Made by a program: the position numbers and the translations under genes. From positions 27,282,343-27,346,342 of the forward strand of contig OY482848.1 in the NCBI GenBank assembly GCA_960531495.1: a DNA stretch of 64,000 nt. The letters are read 5' to 3'. This stretch comes from Zeus faber (Eukaryota > Chordata > Actinopteri > Zeiformes > Zeidae). Under the pieces are notes generated by a model, which saw nothing but the letters and a program-made list of their open reading frames with translations, searched no databases and was not told the origin of the DNA. Below, one piece after another: positions 37,170 through 48,512 of this stretch (position 1 is the first letter of the stretch; each line of letters begins with the position of its first letter).

Positions 37170-40100
37170 GCATCATATCAGAGCCTAGTGCTTTGATAGG
37201 TTACTTCATTTACCATGATTTTCATTACACAACATACAGGAGGAGTCAGGGGAGAAAGAATAATGATTAAGAAAATAAATTTAAAGTTTAGTAGTATTAA
37301 AAGTGCACATCGGAGTGTCAGATCATAGTGCAAGGATGGGGGAGTTAGTGAAATACTTTGGTGAAGAGATGTTTTAAGCTGCCTTTTGAATATATCCAAT
37401 GTGTTTGCTTCTCTGATATTTGTGGGTAGTGTATTCCATAGTTTTGGGGCATATTTAACAAAGGCTGCATCACCAATCAATTTTTTACTGCTTCTATTGA
37501 TCTCTAATAGCCCTGAGTCAGATGAGTGGAGTGTTCTGGCTGGTGTGTAATTTGTTAGTGAGTTTGCAATGTAGCTAGGTCCTTGTCCATTAAGGGCTTT
37601 GTATGTGAGTAGCAGGACCTTAAAATCAATTCTAAAAGTTATGGGTAGCCAGTGTAGGGTGGCTAGAACTGGGGTAATGTGCTCTCGCCTCTGTTTTGGT
37701 TAGTAATCTAGCTGCAGAGTTTTGGATAAGTTGGAGTCTGCCAGTCGTTTTCTTTGGTAAGCCAGTGAAAAGGGCATTGCAGTAGTCTAGTCGGCTATAT
37801 ATAAACGCATGAATTAGCTTCTCAGCATCATTTTGATTTATGTATGGTCGTACCTTTGCTATGTTCCTGAGGTGGAAGAAAGCTGTTTTGGTCACTTTGT
37901 TCATATGTGAGTTGAAATTTAGGTCTGAGTCGAGGGTGACACCAAGACTGGTTACCTCAGGTTTGATCCAGGAAGTTAGGCTTCCTAGGTTTTTTGTTAG
38001 TATCTCTCTTTTTGATTTGGGACCAATAAGAAGAACTTCAGTTTTGTCTTCATTTAATTTGAGGAAATTTGTATTCATCCATTTATTTATTGCCAGCAGG
38101 CAGCTTGTAATGGATGTTGTTGCTGTTCTATCGTTTGGTTCGGTGGATATGTACAGTTGTGTCGTCTGCATAGCTATGGAAGTCTACATTGTATTTTCTA
38201 ATGATGTCACCAAGTGGTAGCATATAGAGTGAGAAATGGGGGCCTAGGCAGCTCCCTTGTGCAACTCCGTAACAGCTTTCGTATTTCTCTGATACATTGC
38301 TCCCCAGACTAAAGTAGAACTTCCTCCCTCTGATATATGTCTTGAGCCAATTTAAGACACACCCGGAGAAGCCAATATGTTTTTCAAGTCGATTTATTAG
38401 GATGTCGTGGTCAACGGTATCAAAGGCCGCACTAAGATCCAAAAGGATAAGGATAGACACTTTATTTGCATCCGAGTTTGTTCTGAGATCGCTGATTAAT
38501 TTTGTAAGGGCAGTTTCAGTACTGTGATGTCTTCTGAAACCCGACTGAAAGTTTTCTAGTATGTTATTTTCTGTTAGAAATTAGTTTAATTGGATTGAGA
38601 CTTTATTTTCTAGTACTTTGCTAATGAATGGAAGATTTGATATTGGCCTATAATTTGCTAGTGTGTTGTAGTCCAGGTTGGGTTTCTTTAGTTTAGGCTT
38701 TACTACGGCTGTTTTGAAGCTGTCTGGGAAGACACCAGTTGTAAGGGACGTGTTTATGATGTCCAGTACCGGGCTTGAGATACTATCAAATACTTGCTTA
38801 AAGAACGTTGTGGGTATGTGATCGACATCTGATGTGGTTGATTTGCTTTGAGTGACTTTTTTGCGTAGTTCACCCATTGTGATGCAAGTGAACTTACTCA
38901 TGGTTATATTGCAGGGCCTGTCAGTATCTGTAACAGATCCACTGCTAGTGATATTAGCTCTGATCGAAATGAACTTGTTCTTGAAGAACTGAGCCAGTTC
39001 TTCACATTTATCGGTTGATGATAGTGGGGGGGAGAGGGGGACAGTGTTTAGTAGCTGATCGATAGTGGTGAGGAGAACTCTGGAGTTTCCAGCATTGTTT
39101 GAAATGATATTAGAGAAGTATGTTTTTCTGGCTAGGCGAATGGTCCTGTTATAGTTAGTTAGTGCATTTTTGTAGATCTCGTGATGAATGGTGGATTTTG
39201 TTTTTCTCCATTTTCTGTCTGCTGCGCGGCATGTTTTTCCTTAACTGACATTTTTCATTTTCAGCCAGGGGAATGGCATGTCTGACAACTTCTTTATTTT
39301 AGTTTTCAGTGGGGCTACCAAATCGAACACAGATGATAGGGCATCATTGAGATTGTCCACCATTTCATTAAGGGAGCATTCCTGATTTGGCTTATATAGA
39401 CTGATTTCTTCTGTGAAGTTTTCTACAGCTTTGTCATCTAGATATCTTTTTTGGGTTAGGAGTTGGTTTGTTGGGTTTATGTTGGTTGCGATGGTTAGCT
39501 CAAAGAAAATACAGAGGTGATCCGAAAGTGGTAGATCTGTTACTGAGACATTATTTTAGTTTAGGCCAATTGTTATCACTAGGTCTAGTGTGTTTCCTTT
39601 CCGGTGAGTTGAATCAGTTATGTGTTGAGTTAGATCGAAGCGGTCTAGAAGATTTAGAAGCTCAATAGTTCGGGGGTCTGTTCTATTTTATCATATCTGG
39701 TGACACATAGTGATAGTAGTTCAGACATTTCCTGTATAAATATTGGTGAGTGCTTGGGTGGCCGGTATATTATGACGAAGAGTATTTGTTCTGTTGTGAG
39801 CTCGATGGCAAGATATTCAATTGCTGTGAAATTGCCCATCTCAATGAGTTTGAATTGCAGTTTAGACAAGAAAATAGCTGCAACTCCTCCTCCTCCTCTT
39901 TTAGATTTCCTAGATACTTGGTGAAAGTTATAGTTTGTCGGGCATGCTTCTATCATTGTTGCTGTATCATCGTTTAGCAGGTTTCCGTTAGGCATAAGCA
40001 GTCTAAGTTATTGTCCTTAATCAGTTTATTAACTAGAAAGGATTTGTTATTTAATGATCTAATATTAAGGAGGGCCAGTTTCAGATGCTGGGCATTTTGA

Positions 40101-40195
40101 GATGGAGCAGGAGGAGATGCTTTTGTAGTAGAGATATGTACTGTTTTAAGACTTCTAGGACGCTCTTCATGTATCTTGTAGTTGTAATCATCCAT
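37170..40195 (-). pseudogene. L2 ORF2: endonuclease and reverse transcriptase, frameshifted
   Basis: Endonuclease start: LALLNIRSLNNKSFLVNKL, DCLCLTETC, then KRGGGGVAAIF and [90 protein letters not shown], the active site FHSYADDTTVHI, LGVTLDSDLNF, and YSRLDYCNALFTGLP. The C-terminal tail is LWNTLPTNIREANTLDIFKR. All blocks lie in order on the minus strand but in several frames. Confidence 0.88.
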
Positions 40196-40229
40196 TTTAC
40201 CATGCCATTTGTTATTTATGATGACTGGT

Positions 40230-41960
40230 TTGTTTGCTGAAATAGCATGGCGACTGTCCTAACGCTGTTTTTCTGGCTGGGTGTCCATGTCACCGACGGA
40301 TTCCGTCAAGATGACAGAGGTCTGAGCAGTGTTGGAGTCCTTGCCTCGGTAGGCAGTTTGGGATGTGCCAGCCGGAGCATTTAACAAGTTCAGAGTGTTC
40401 AATGCCCAAGCGGCCCCTCCCACTTCTAGTCCCATTACGGTGGTCAGGAGTGCATGGCTGAAGTTTTCTGCTAGTAGCCTCGAGCCTCTAAGGTTGGGGT
40501 GGAATCCATCAGCTTGAAAAAGGTCTGCAGAGTTCCAGAAAACATTGAAATTGTCAATAAATCCTAAAAAGCGTGTTTCACAGACAGATGTCAGCCATGT
40601 GTTGAAGGATAGTAGTCTGCTGAAAACTTTGCTTCCTCTTCAAAAACTTGCAATCGGTCCACTGATGGTTAGATCTCGAAATCTGTGTAGTGCATTGAGA
40701 AGCTGGGTAAACTGTTTTTTTTTTGTATCTCCGTGTGGGTGTTATTGTACAAGATGTCAAAAGAGCCGAGGTCGATGACAATCTTGGATTCACTTGATTT
40801 GTCGTTTAGGAGTGCTGGTAGTGGCTATGTCAGTTCTTCGATGGATGCGTTGCTGAGACAGATGTTTTCAGTCTTATTTAATTTCACATGCTTTGTCATG
40901 GCATCTCCAATTAAAAATGTTTTCACTTGTGGCATGGTGTTGTTATGCGCCACGTCACCCTTCGTTTTATCAGTAGCGTTTGTAGCATAATGTCCTTGTT
41001 TAGCATCTTTGGCTTCTTTGCTAGTGGCGTTAGCGATGTTAGCTTCTGTGCTACATATTATAACGGTGGCTTCTCTGTCAGCATCGGCCCTGCTGGCGTT
41101 AGCTTCTGTGCTAGTTCCGTTAGTGATGTTAGCTTCTGTGCTACTTTCAACAGCAATGGGTTCCCTGTTAGCATCGAAAACAAAAACTTCCCAACTAGTG
41201 TCGTGGGCGGTGTTAGGGTACCTGGGAATGATGGTAGCGTTGGTTTTCACTTGTGGCATCGTGTTCTTAGACGCCACGTCACCCTTCGTTTTAGCCGCGG
41301 GGCCTATTAGGTTTGTAGCATAACGTCCATTTGTAGCAGAATGTCTTTGAGTGGTCTTTTTGCTAGTGCTGGTGCTGGCAGTATTTGTTACTGGTGGTCT
41401 GGTAGCGTTGGGCCTGCTATCTTTAGCTTTTGTGCTAGTGGCGTTAGCAATGTTTGCTTCTGTGCCTCTTTTAGTAACAGCTTCCCTGCTAGTGTCATGA
41501 GCGGTGATGGAGTACCTGGGTTTGATGGTCCGAGAGGACGAAGGTGTAAAATTGATGGTTCCCGGGCAGTACGTGACCGCGTTGGTGTGGAGTGTGTCGA
41601 TGGGTCGGTGGTTTCTTCAAATTCAGCCCGTGTGGTATTGCGTTGTCGTTTAGCATCTGGCAGAGCAATGGTGGTATCAGCCCCTTCTTCATTGATGGTT
41701 AGTAGCAGTCCGAAGCTGTTTTGGAGTGGGATTGGGGGAGAGCGGGTGCGGGAAGGCTGTCTTCCTCGTTTTTGTAGTTTTGTAGGTTGGGACCATGCTT
41801 TGCTTGGTGTGGAGGCAGCGCTAGGTGTCTTAGCTCCGGGGGCAGGCCAGCTGTTCTCATCAATCCCCCTAGTAGGCGCAGGATAATCAGGTGGGGAGTG
41901 AGGCCTAGTGAAGTTAGAGCTACACGCTAAAGAAGCATCATGTGTCCAGGAAATTCTCAT
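40230..41960 (-). pseudogene. L2 ORF1 with degenerate SGNH/GDSL esterase domain
   Basis: The frame starts near 41960 (MRISWTHDASLACSSNF), with a Ser/Thr/Pro-rich N-terminal part. A frameshift leads into a low-complexity stretch built on repeats of STEANI-NATS-EA (41000-41190). Then comes esterase block I, TFLIGDAMTKHVK; the expected GDS nucleophile is GDA here (codon at 40900-40902). Block V, ADGFHPNLRGSRLLA, lies at 40513-40470 with the catalytic Asp-His pair intact. ORF1 esterases occur in several L2/CR1 LINEs. Frameshifts and stops are present. Confidence 0.7.
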
Positions 41961-42173
41961 GTTCGTGAATTGAGTGTGGATATCCGAGATTCTAACTCCA
42001 TGATTTGAGTTCTCAGGTTACTACAGCCAGCACAGCCCAAGTGTTCCTTTCTCCCCATTTAGCATGGTGTCTTCAAAAAATATAATGATCCTCTCGGGCG
42101 CAGGAGGAATGACGTTCCCCTGCTGGGCTGCTGACAAGCCCGTGGAGTGACACCAAAAGAAATATAAGAAATT

Positions 42174-43165
42174 GGCCCTGGAAGAGTGGCGACACTGGCT
42201 AGAGGGAACCCAGCTGCCGTTCCTGGTGTGGACTGACCACAAGAACCTGGAGTATATCCAGTCCGCCAGGAGGCTGAACTCCCGTCAGGCTCATTGGGCG
42301 CTCTTCCTTACCAGGTTCAATTTCTCCCTCTCCTATCGGCCGGGGTCACGCAATGTCAAACCCTGACGCCCTGTCCCGACAGTTCCAGGAGGAGAAGGAA
42401 GACGCTGCTGACCTCGACACCATTCTACCGTCCTCCCGTCTAGTCGCCACACTCACTTGGTAGGTGGAGGAGAAGGTAAGAGCCGCCGCCCAGGACCAAC
42501 CCGGACCCAGCGCATGTCCGCCCGACCGTCTGTTCGTCCTGCCTGACCTCCGAGGTTCTCCAGTGGGCCCACAACTCCCGACTCACCTGCCACCCGGGGA
42601 TCTAGCGGACGAAGGAGGTCGTCCAGCGTCGCTTCTGGTGGCCCTCCCTGGGTGAGGACGTCCGAGCTCCCGTCGGCCAAGGGCACCTCCAAGCTACTGA
42701 GTATCACGTCTTCCGCCTCCATGGCATCCCGGTAGATGTTGTATCCGACTGGGGTCCCCAGTTCGCCTCGGTCTTCTGGAGGGAGTTCTGTTCGCTCCTG
42801 GGGCCACCGTCAGCCTGTCCTCAGGGTACCACCCCCAGTCAAACGGCCAAACGGAGCTGAAGAACCAGGTGATGGAGACGGCCCTTCGCTGCATGACGTC
42901 TCAACACCCGTCGTCCTGGTCTGAGCAGCTTTTGGGTGGAATATGCCCACAACACCCTGACCAGTTCAGCCACAGACCTGGACGGGGTCTCCGACTACTC
43001 CGATGAGGATCACGTGGCCCATTTAGCGGAGGACGTGGAGATGGATGGGGTCTCCGACGAGTACTAGCCCTCCTCCGGACCCCCTCCTCCCACCCTGCAT
43101 GGACTTTTGGTGTTATTTTCTTTTTTTTTTTCCTAATTTTTTGGGACGTCAAAGCCGTCCCTTGA
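42174..43165 (+). pseudogene. Gypsy pol remainder: RNase H end and integrase scraps
   Basis: The RNase H frame resumes after the L2: [55 protein letters not shown]. Integrase appears only in shifted pieces: FWWPSLGEDV, then [20 protein letters not shown] (catalytic-core second Asp region), [16 protein letters not shown], and a C-terminal tail with the repeated acidic DGVSD. The HHCC zinc domain and much of the core are missing. Confidence 0.82.
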
Positions 43166-43175
43166 GGGGGGGTTC

Positions 43176-43584
43176 TGTCATGATCTCCGCCTTCTTCTAC
43201 CTTCCCCTCCCTCTCCTTACCTGTCCCATTAGCCCAACTCTATTCACCTGCGCACACAGCTGTTCCAAATCTGCAATCTAACCACTATATATGCCTCTCT
43301 CACCAGTCACCCATTGCCAGATTGTCTTCGATGTGTGCACCAGACTCTCCAGAGTTCTCCGGACTGATTCCCCGCTACCGACTCTGCCTCGCTCTGACCA
43401 CGTATCCTGCCTGCCCCCCCCGCCTGTCTTCTGTCTGTACTCCTCGTTATCGAACCTGCCTGTCCCCGACGATGTATCCTGCCTGTCCCCTGCCTGTCTT
43501 CCGTCTGCTCTACAAATAAAAGACATTACCAAATATCCCTGCCTGTCTTTGTGCTGCAGTTGGGTCCTAACCACACCCGTTACA
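43176..43584 (+). repeat. Right LTR of the gypsy element
   Basis: Same layout as the left LTR: TGTCATGATC start, CACTATATATG, AATAAA near the end, terminal TTACA. Followed by the target duplication ATCTC. Confidence 0.92.
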
Positions 43585-43936
43585 ATCTCAGCACAGGGTT
43601 GAGTGAGGAAGGAATTTGGTCTGGTCTTGAGGAATGTGGTCTGATCTTAAAAAAAACAATGTCTCTTCAATGTGAGCTCTGAGTGAGTCATTAAAAGTCA
43701 ATGTATTTTAAAAAGCTACATAAGGTACAAAAAAGGCTATTGTCTAATAAAACACATATGAAACATCATTCAAAGCATTGATCATCTGCATCTTCTCTCA
43801 CATTCATCAGACTAAATTACTTTATTTCAGTAATCATGGATCCAGGTTTTGTGCTCCTTACGCCACCAGGTTATGCATCTTTGCAAAATGGCCTCAGCAA
43901 CAACCCAGCGCCTTCCAGATCAATTCAAGGTCATGA

Positions 43937-44560
43937 GGTACGCACCGATCAGTCACAACTTTAAAAACACTGACAGATGACGTGAATAACATTGCTCATC
44001 TCGTTCCAATGGCACCTGTCAAGGGGGGGGGGATACATTAGGCAGCAAGTGAAAAGTCAATTCTTAAAGTTGTGTTGGAAGCAGGAAAAATGGGCAAGCG
44101 TAAGGATCTGTGCGACTTTGATGAGGGCCAAATTGTGATGGCTAGATGACTGGGTCAGAGCATCTTCAAAACGGTAGGTCTTGTGGAGTGTTCCTGGTGT
44201 GCAGTGGTTAGTACCTACCAAAAGTGGTCCAAGGAAGGACAACCGTTGAACCAGCATCAGATAAATGGGCACTCATTGATGCGCGTGGGGAGCAAAGTCT
44301 AGTCGGTCTTGTCCGATCCCACAGAAGAGCTAATTGCTGAAAAAGTTAATGCTGGCTACAATAGAAAGGTGTCAGAACACACAGTGCATCGTAGCTTGCT
44401 GCATATGCGGCTGCGTAGCCGCAGACCTGTCAGAATATCCATCCTGACCTCTGTCCACTGCCGAAAGCGCCTACAATGGACATGTGAGCATCAGAACTGG
44501 ACCATGGAACAACGTTAGAAGGTTGCCTGGTCTGATGAATCTCAATAAGTGGTCTTTTGA
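43937..44560 (+). pseudogene. Tc1/mariner transposase 5' part, truncated
   Basis: The transposase opens MGKRKDLCDFDEGQIVMAR, hits a stop, and continues QSIFKTVGLVECSWCAVV, TYQKWSKEGQP, then EKVNAGYNRKVSEHTVHRSL, QNWTMEQR, another stop, and VAWSDES. The last is the first catalytic-Asp region. The rest of the DDE domain and the right inverted repeat are missing. The DNA-binding helix-turn-helix part is complete apart from stops. Confidence 0.82.
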
Positions 44561-45244
44561 ATAAGAAATCTGGAAATATTTTAAATTGTCTTTGTAAATG
44601 CTAAAATTATTAAAGTAATGCAACACCCAATTTTACAGCGGTATGATTTTTCAAATGGAGACATCCAAATTATTACTTCAAAACACAAAAGATTGATGTG
44701 GATCCTCTTGAAGAAAAACATAATTAAAAATGGAAACATATTGTTACTCCTTAAAAAAAAAAGTGAAATTAGAAATTAATTTATATAAAAGCAACGTTTG
44801 AGTGGTTGCGCTGTACAATATGATCTACTTATTTGAGGCAATCCACCCCTGTGTCTGGCTGCAGTTTGCCTGAGTGACTCACAACTACTGAATCGTTCGT
44901 TTTGATTCATCCACAACGAACCATGTTCCCGAGTACAGAAAAAAGTGAGTAAAACACTTATCAGAAAAAATTTATTAAAAAAGCATAAATTTAGTCTAAC
45001 CCACATTGGGAAAGGCATCAAACTGTCTATAAATCTCCTGTCCGCTTGAAGAAGGTCCCATTTCTACTCTGAGAAACAAGCTGGTAAGGTAAAACAGGCA
45101 TACTCTGTCTAGGATGTCGATTGTATTAGATGTTGTGGGTGATATTACATTGAGGTGTAATTCTTCACTTATCTGAGCAGTTCTCTTTTTTTAAATGGCC
45201 AGTTAGCTGATCACCTGGATGCACACCTCTTTTCCATGGTCATT

Positions 45245-47445
45245 TACAGCATCCCAAGTTATGGCACCAATTCATGAGGAAACTGCACGGGGACTGCAAA
45301 GTGGTGGTAGGGGGGTGTGTTGCTAGGCAGCATCGGATGGTGTGTAGGATGACTCTGGAGGCCAACAAGAGGAAGAGAGTGAAAGAAGAGCCAAACATAA
45401 AATGGTGGAAGTTAAAAAAGGTGGAGTGTGGAGTGCATGCAATTAAGGGAAGATGTAAGGCAGGCAAAAGGTGGGAATGAAACATTACCAGATGACTGGG
45501 AAACAACTGCAGAAGTGGTGAGGGAGACAGCCAAGAAAGTACTCCATGTATCATGTGGGATGAGGAAGGAAGACAAGGACTCTTGGTGGTGGAATGAGGA
45601 AGTACAGGAGAACATAGAGCAGAAGAGGTTGGCGAAGAAGAAATGGGATGGTCAGAGAGAAAAAATTAGATAGGAGTACAAGCTGATGTGGTGCAAGGCG
45701 AAGAGAGAAGTGGCAAAGGCAAAGGAAAAGACATACGACGAGTTGTAAGGAGCAGTAAGGAAGGAGAAAAGGACTTGTACCGATTGGCGAGACAAAGGGA
45801 CCAAGCTGGGAAGGATGTACAGCAGGTTAGGGGGATGAAGAATAATGATGTGAATGTGCTGACTAGTGAGGAGAGTGTGTTGAGAAGGTGGAAGGAGTAC
45901 TTTGAGGAGTTGATGAATGAAGAAAATGAGAGGGAGAGAAGAGTGGATGATATGGGGATAGTGGATCAAGAAGTGCAGCAAATTAGCAAGGATGAGGTGA
46001 GAACAGCATTAAAGAAGATGAAGAGTGGAAAGGCAGTTGGCCCAGATGACATACCTGGGGAAGCATGGAAATGTTTAGGTGAGATGGCAGTGGCGTTCCT
46101 AACGAGGCTGTTTAACACCATCCTGGAAAGGGAGAGGATGTCGGAGGAGTGGAGAATAAGTGTACTGGTACCCATCTTCAACAATAAGGGAGACGTACAG
46201 AGCTGTGGTAACTACGGGGAATAAAGTTGATCAGCCACAGCATGAAGCTTTGAAAGGGTAGTGGAGGCTAGGTTAAGAGGAGAGGTGGGGATCAGCGAAC
46301 AGCAGTATGGTTTCATGCCAGGAAAGAGTACCACAGATGCAATGTTTGCTTTAAGAATGCTGATGGAAAAGTACAGGGAAGGCCAGAGGGAGTTGCACTG
46401 CGTCTTTGTGGATTTAGAGAAAGCATATGATACGGTGTCGAGAGAGGAAGTGTGGTATTGCATGAGGAAGTCCGGGGTGGCAGAGAAGTACGTAAAAGTG
46501 GTACAGGATATGTATGAGGGCAGTCAGACAGTAGTACGGTGTGCAGTAGCCGTGACAAAGGCATTCAAAGTGGAGGTGGGATTGCATCAAGGATTAGCTC
46601 TGAGCCTTTTCTTGTTTGCAATGGTGATGGACAGGTTAACAGATGAAATCAGACGGGAGTCTCCGTGGACTATGATGTTCACGGATGACATTGTGATCTG
46701 TAGCGAGAGTAGGAAGCAGGTTGAGGAGAGCCTGGAGAAGTGGAGGCATGCATTAGAGAGAAGAGGAATGAAAGTCAGCAAAAAAGGAGTAAAACAGAAT
46801 GTGCCTGAATGGGAAGGAGGGCGGCGAAAAGCTGATAAAGCAAGGAGTGGAGGTAGAGAAGGCGGATGAGTTCAAGCACCTGGGTTCGACCATCCAAAGC
46901 AGCGGAGAGTGTGGGAGAGAGGTGAAGAAGAGAGCACAAGCAGGGTGGAGTGGGTGGAGAAGAGTGTCTGGAGTGATCTGTGACAGAAGGGTTCCAGCAA
47001 GAGTGAAGGGGAAGGTCTACAGGACGGTAGACCAGCTATGTTGTATGGTTTAGAGGCGGTGGCACTGACAAAAAGGCAGGTGGCTGAACTGGCGGTGGCA
47101 GAGTTGAGGATGATGAGATTTTCAATGGGAGTGACAAGGATGGACAGGATTAAGAATGAGTACATTAGAGGGACAGCTCAGGTTGGACAGTTTAGTGAAA
47201 GGTGAGAGAGATTGAGATGGTTTGGACACGTGTGTAGGAGAGATGAGAGTTACATTGGGAGAAGGATGCTGAGGATGGAGCTGCCAGGCAAGAGGAAAAG
47301 AGGAAGGCCAAAGAGAAGGTTTATGGATGTGGTGAGGGAGGACATGCAGGCGGTTGGTGTAAGGGAGGAAGATGCGCAGAACAGAAGGTATTGGAGGCAG
47401 ATGATCTGCTGTGCTGACCCCTAACGGGAGCAGCCGAAAAAAAAA
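45245..47445 (+). pseudogene. RTE-type LINE ORF2, 5'-truncated with stops
   Basis: Blocks in order: WKLKKVECG; LARQRDQAGKDVQQVRGMKN; RRWKEYFEELMNEEN; MKSGKAVGPDDIPGEAWKCL; WRISVLVPIFNNKGDVQSCG; then a stop. Next QQYGFMPGKSTTDAMFALRM, HCVFVDLEKAYDTVSREEVW, GLHQGLALS, the active site TMMFTDDIVICSES (usual FADD is FTDD), HLGSTIQSSGECGREVKKR, and the C-terminal LRWFGHVCRRDESYIGRR with KRKRGRPKRRFMDVVRED. The endonuclease is mostly missing. The 3' end matches the fragment at 9123-9745. Confidence 0.88.
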
Positions 47446-47489
47446 GAAGTATTCATATTCTTCATGCCTTGGAAGGCCTTCTCATTTAA

Positions 47490-48210
47490 CCTAGGTGGAC
47501 TCTCACAGCCCTTCCTCTGTCTCACTTTTCATCATCGTGGTGATCTATCAGGGGGGCCCTGATCAGCTTGGCAATGTCCTTGATGAGATGGATGTCCTTC
47601 TCACCCTCTTTCCTGAAGATGGTATTCCATTGTTGTTTTGGAGACTTCAACATCCTTCCAGAGAAGCTGAAATCTCCTGTCTTGCTCCACCTTTTCTATT
47701 CTCTATTCTTGCACTTTCCCATTGGCCTCCAGCTCACGAGGCAGGGAATCTGCTTGATCTTGTCTTTGCCCCATCTTGCTCCACTTCCCATTTCCATCTC
47801 CATCTGGCATAACCTAAAAACCCTCTCATCTACCTCTCTTCTGCCATTCCCTCACTCCTTTTGGCTGAGCAGTTCTCACCTGTCCACCGATGAAGCCTCT
47901 TCTATTCATCTCTCAGTTCTCTCCTCCTCGCTAGAGTCTCTCTGTCTGCTCACTACTCCACTTACGCGGTCCTCTCCACCCCGCACCCTGGCTGTATGAA
48001 TCTTTGCAAGCCCATAGAACTGAACCCTGGGGCAGCTGAGAGGAAATGGAGGAAATCAAAGTGGCCAAACAACTCTCTTTGCCTTTCACCCCCTCTCCTT
48101 GCAAACTGCCCCGTCAACCCTATCCCCTCCACTCTATCCCCCTTAGTTTGGATAATTTGGATATTGATGGAATATTTTTGTGACCTATCTTTTCTGTGCC
48201 CAGCAGACAC
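47490..48210 (+). pseudogene. LINE endonuclease-domain fragment
   Basis: Frames carry LGNVLDEMDVLLTLFPEDGI, HEAGNLLDLVFAPSCST (the endonuclease NQLDLIFT-type motif), HLHLA, then AAERKWRKSKWPN. This is the endonuclease-to-RT linker of a fish CR1/L2-group LINE. It is frameshifted and has no RT. It directly precedes copy A of the gene family. Confidence 0.65.
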
Positions 48211-48512
48211 CATCATGTTTCTGTGTTGAACTACAATAATAATAGTATGTGTAAGTGTGTACTATTATTCTTACAATTATTATTGTCAGCGCAAACCCAG
48301 TTGTCACAGAAACCCATTGTAAACATATTAGGGAATTCCCCAAGTAACCTGGAAACATCATAATATGTTTGTGATGTCACAACTCTCAGCCTATAAACAT
48401 TTGGATGCAAGCCGCCAGAAGGTCATTTTTCTTAACTTTCTATCTAGCTATAGTTTTACAATATTAATATTGACCTATTGTGTAGTTTGGATTCTTGACA
48501 TCATACCTCGAG

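Larger units (their letters stand above)
36860..42168 (-). mobile_element. L2-clade LINE, near full length, inserted in the gypsy RNase H
   Basis: The host gypsy sequence breaks at GCCGTCAAATT and resumes at AAATTGGCCCTGG, a 5-bp AAATT duplication (36855-36859 and 42169-42173). The element reads on the minus strand and ends at the left with the L2-like tail CAAATAAAGTTTTATTATT. It encodes ORF1 with a GDSL/SGNH-like domain and ORF2 with endonuclease and reverse transcriptase, both decayed. At 5.3 kb it is close to full length. Confidence 0.9.
34846..43584 (+). mobile_element. Ty3/gypsy LTR retrotransposon, LTR to LTR, disrupted by an L2 LINE
   Basis: Two near-identical LTRs (34846-35252 and 43176-43584) begin TGTCATGATC and end in TTCA/TTACA. 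The flanks are ATCTC at 34841-34845 and again at 43585-43589, a perfect 5-bp target duplication. A purine tract GAGGGGGGG precedes the right LTR. Inside lie gag-protease, a truncated pol without RT, the remainder of RNase H, and integrase scraps. A 5.3-kb L2 lies within RNase H. LTR similarity suggests fairly recent insertion; the internal deletions make it non-autonomous. Confidence 0.93.

Noticed and set aside
40825..41323. Plus-strand Ser/Val/Ala-rich repetitive frames (41009-41310) as a novel repeat protein
   Set aside because: Antisense shadow of the repeated STEAN region in L2 ORF1.
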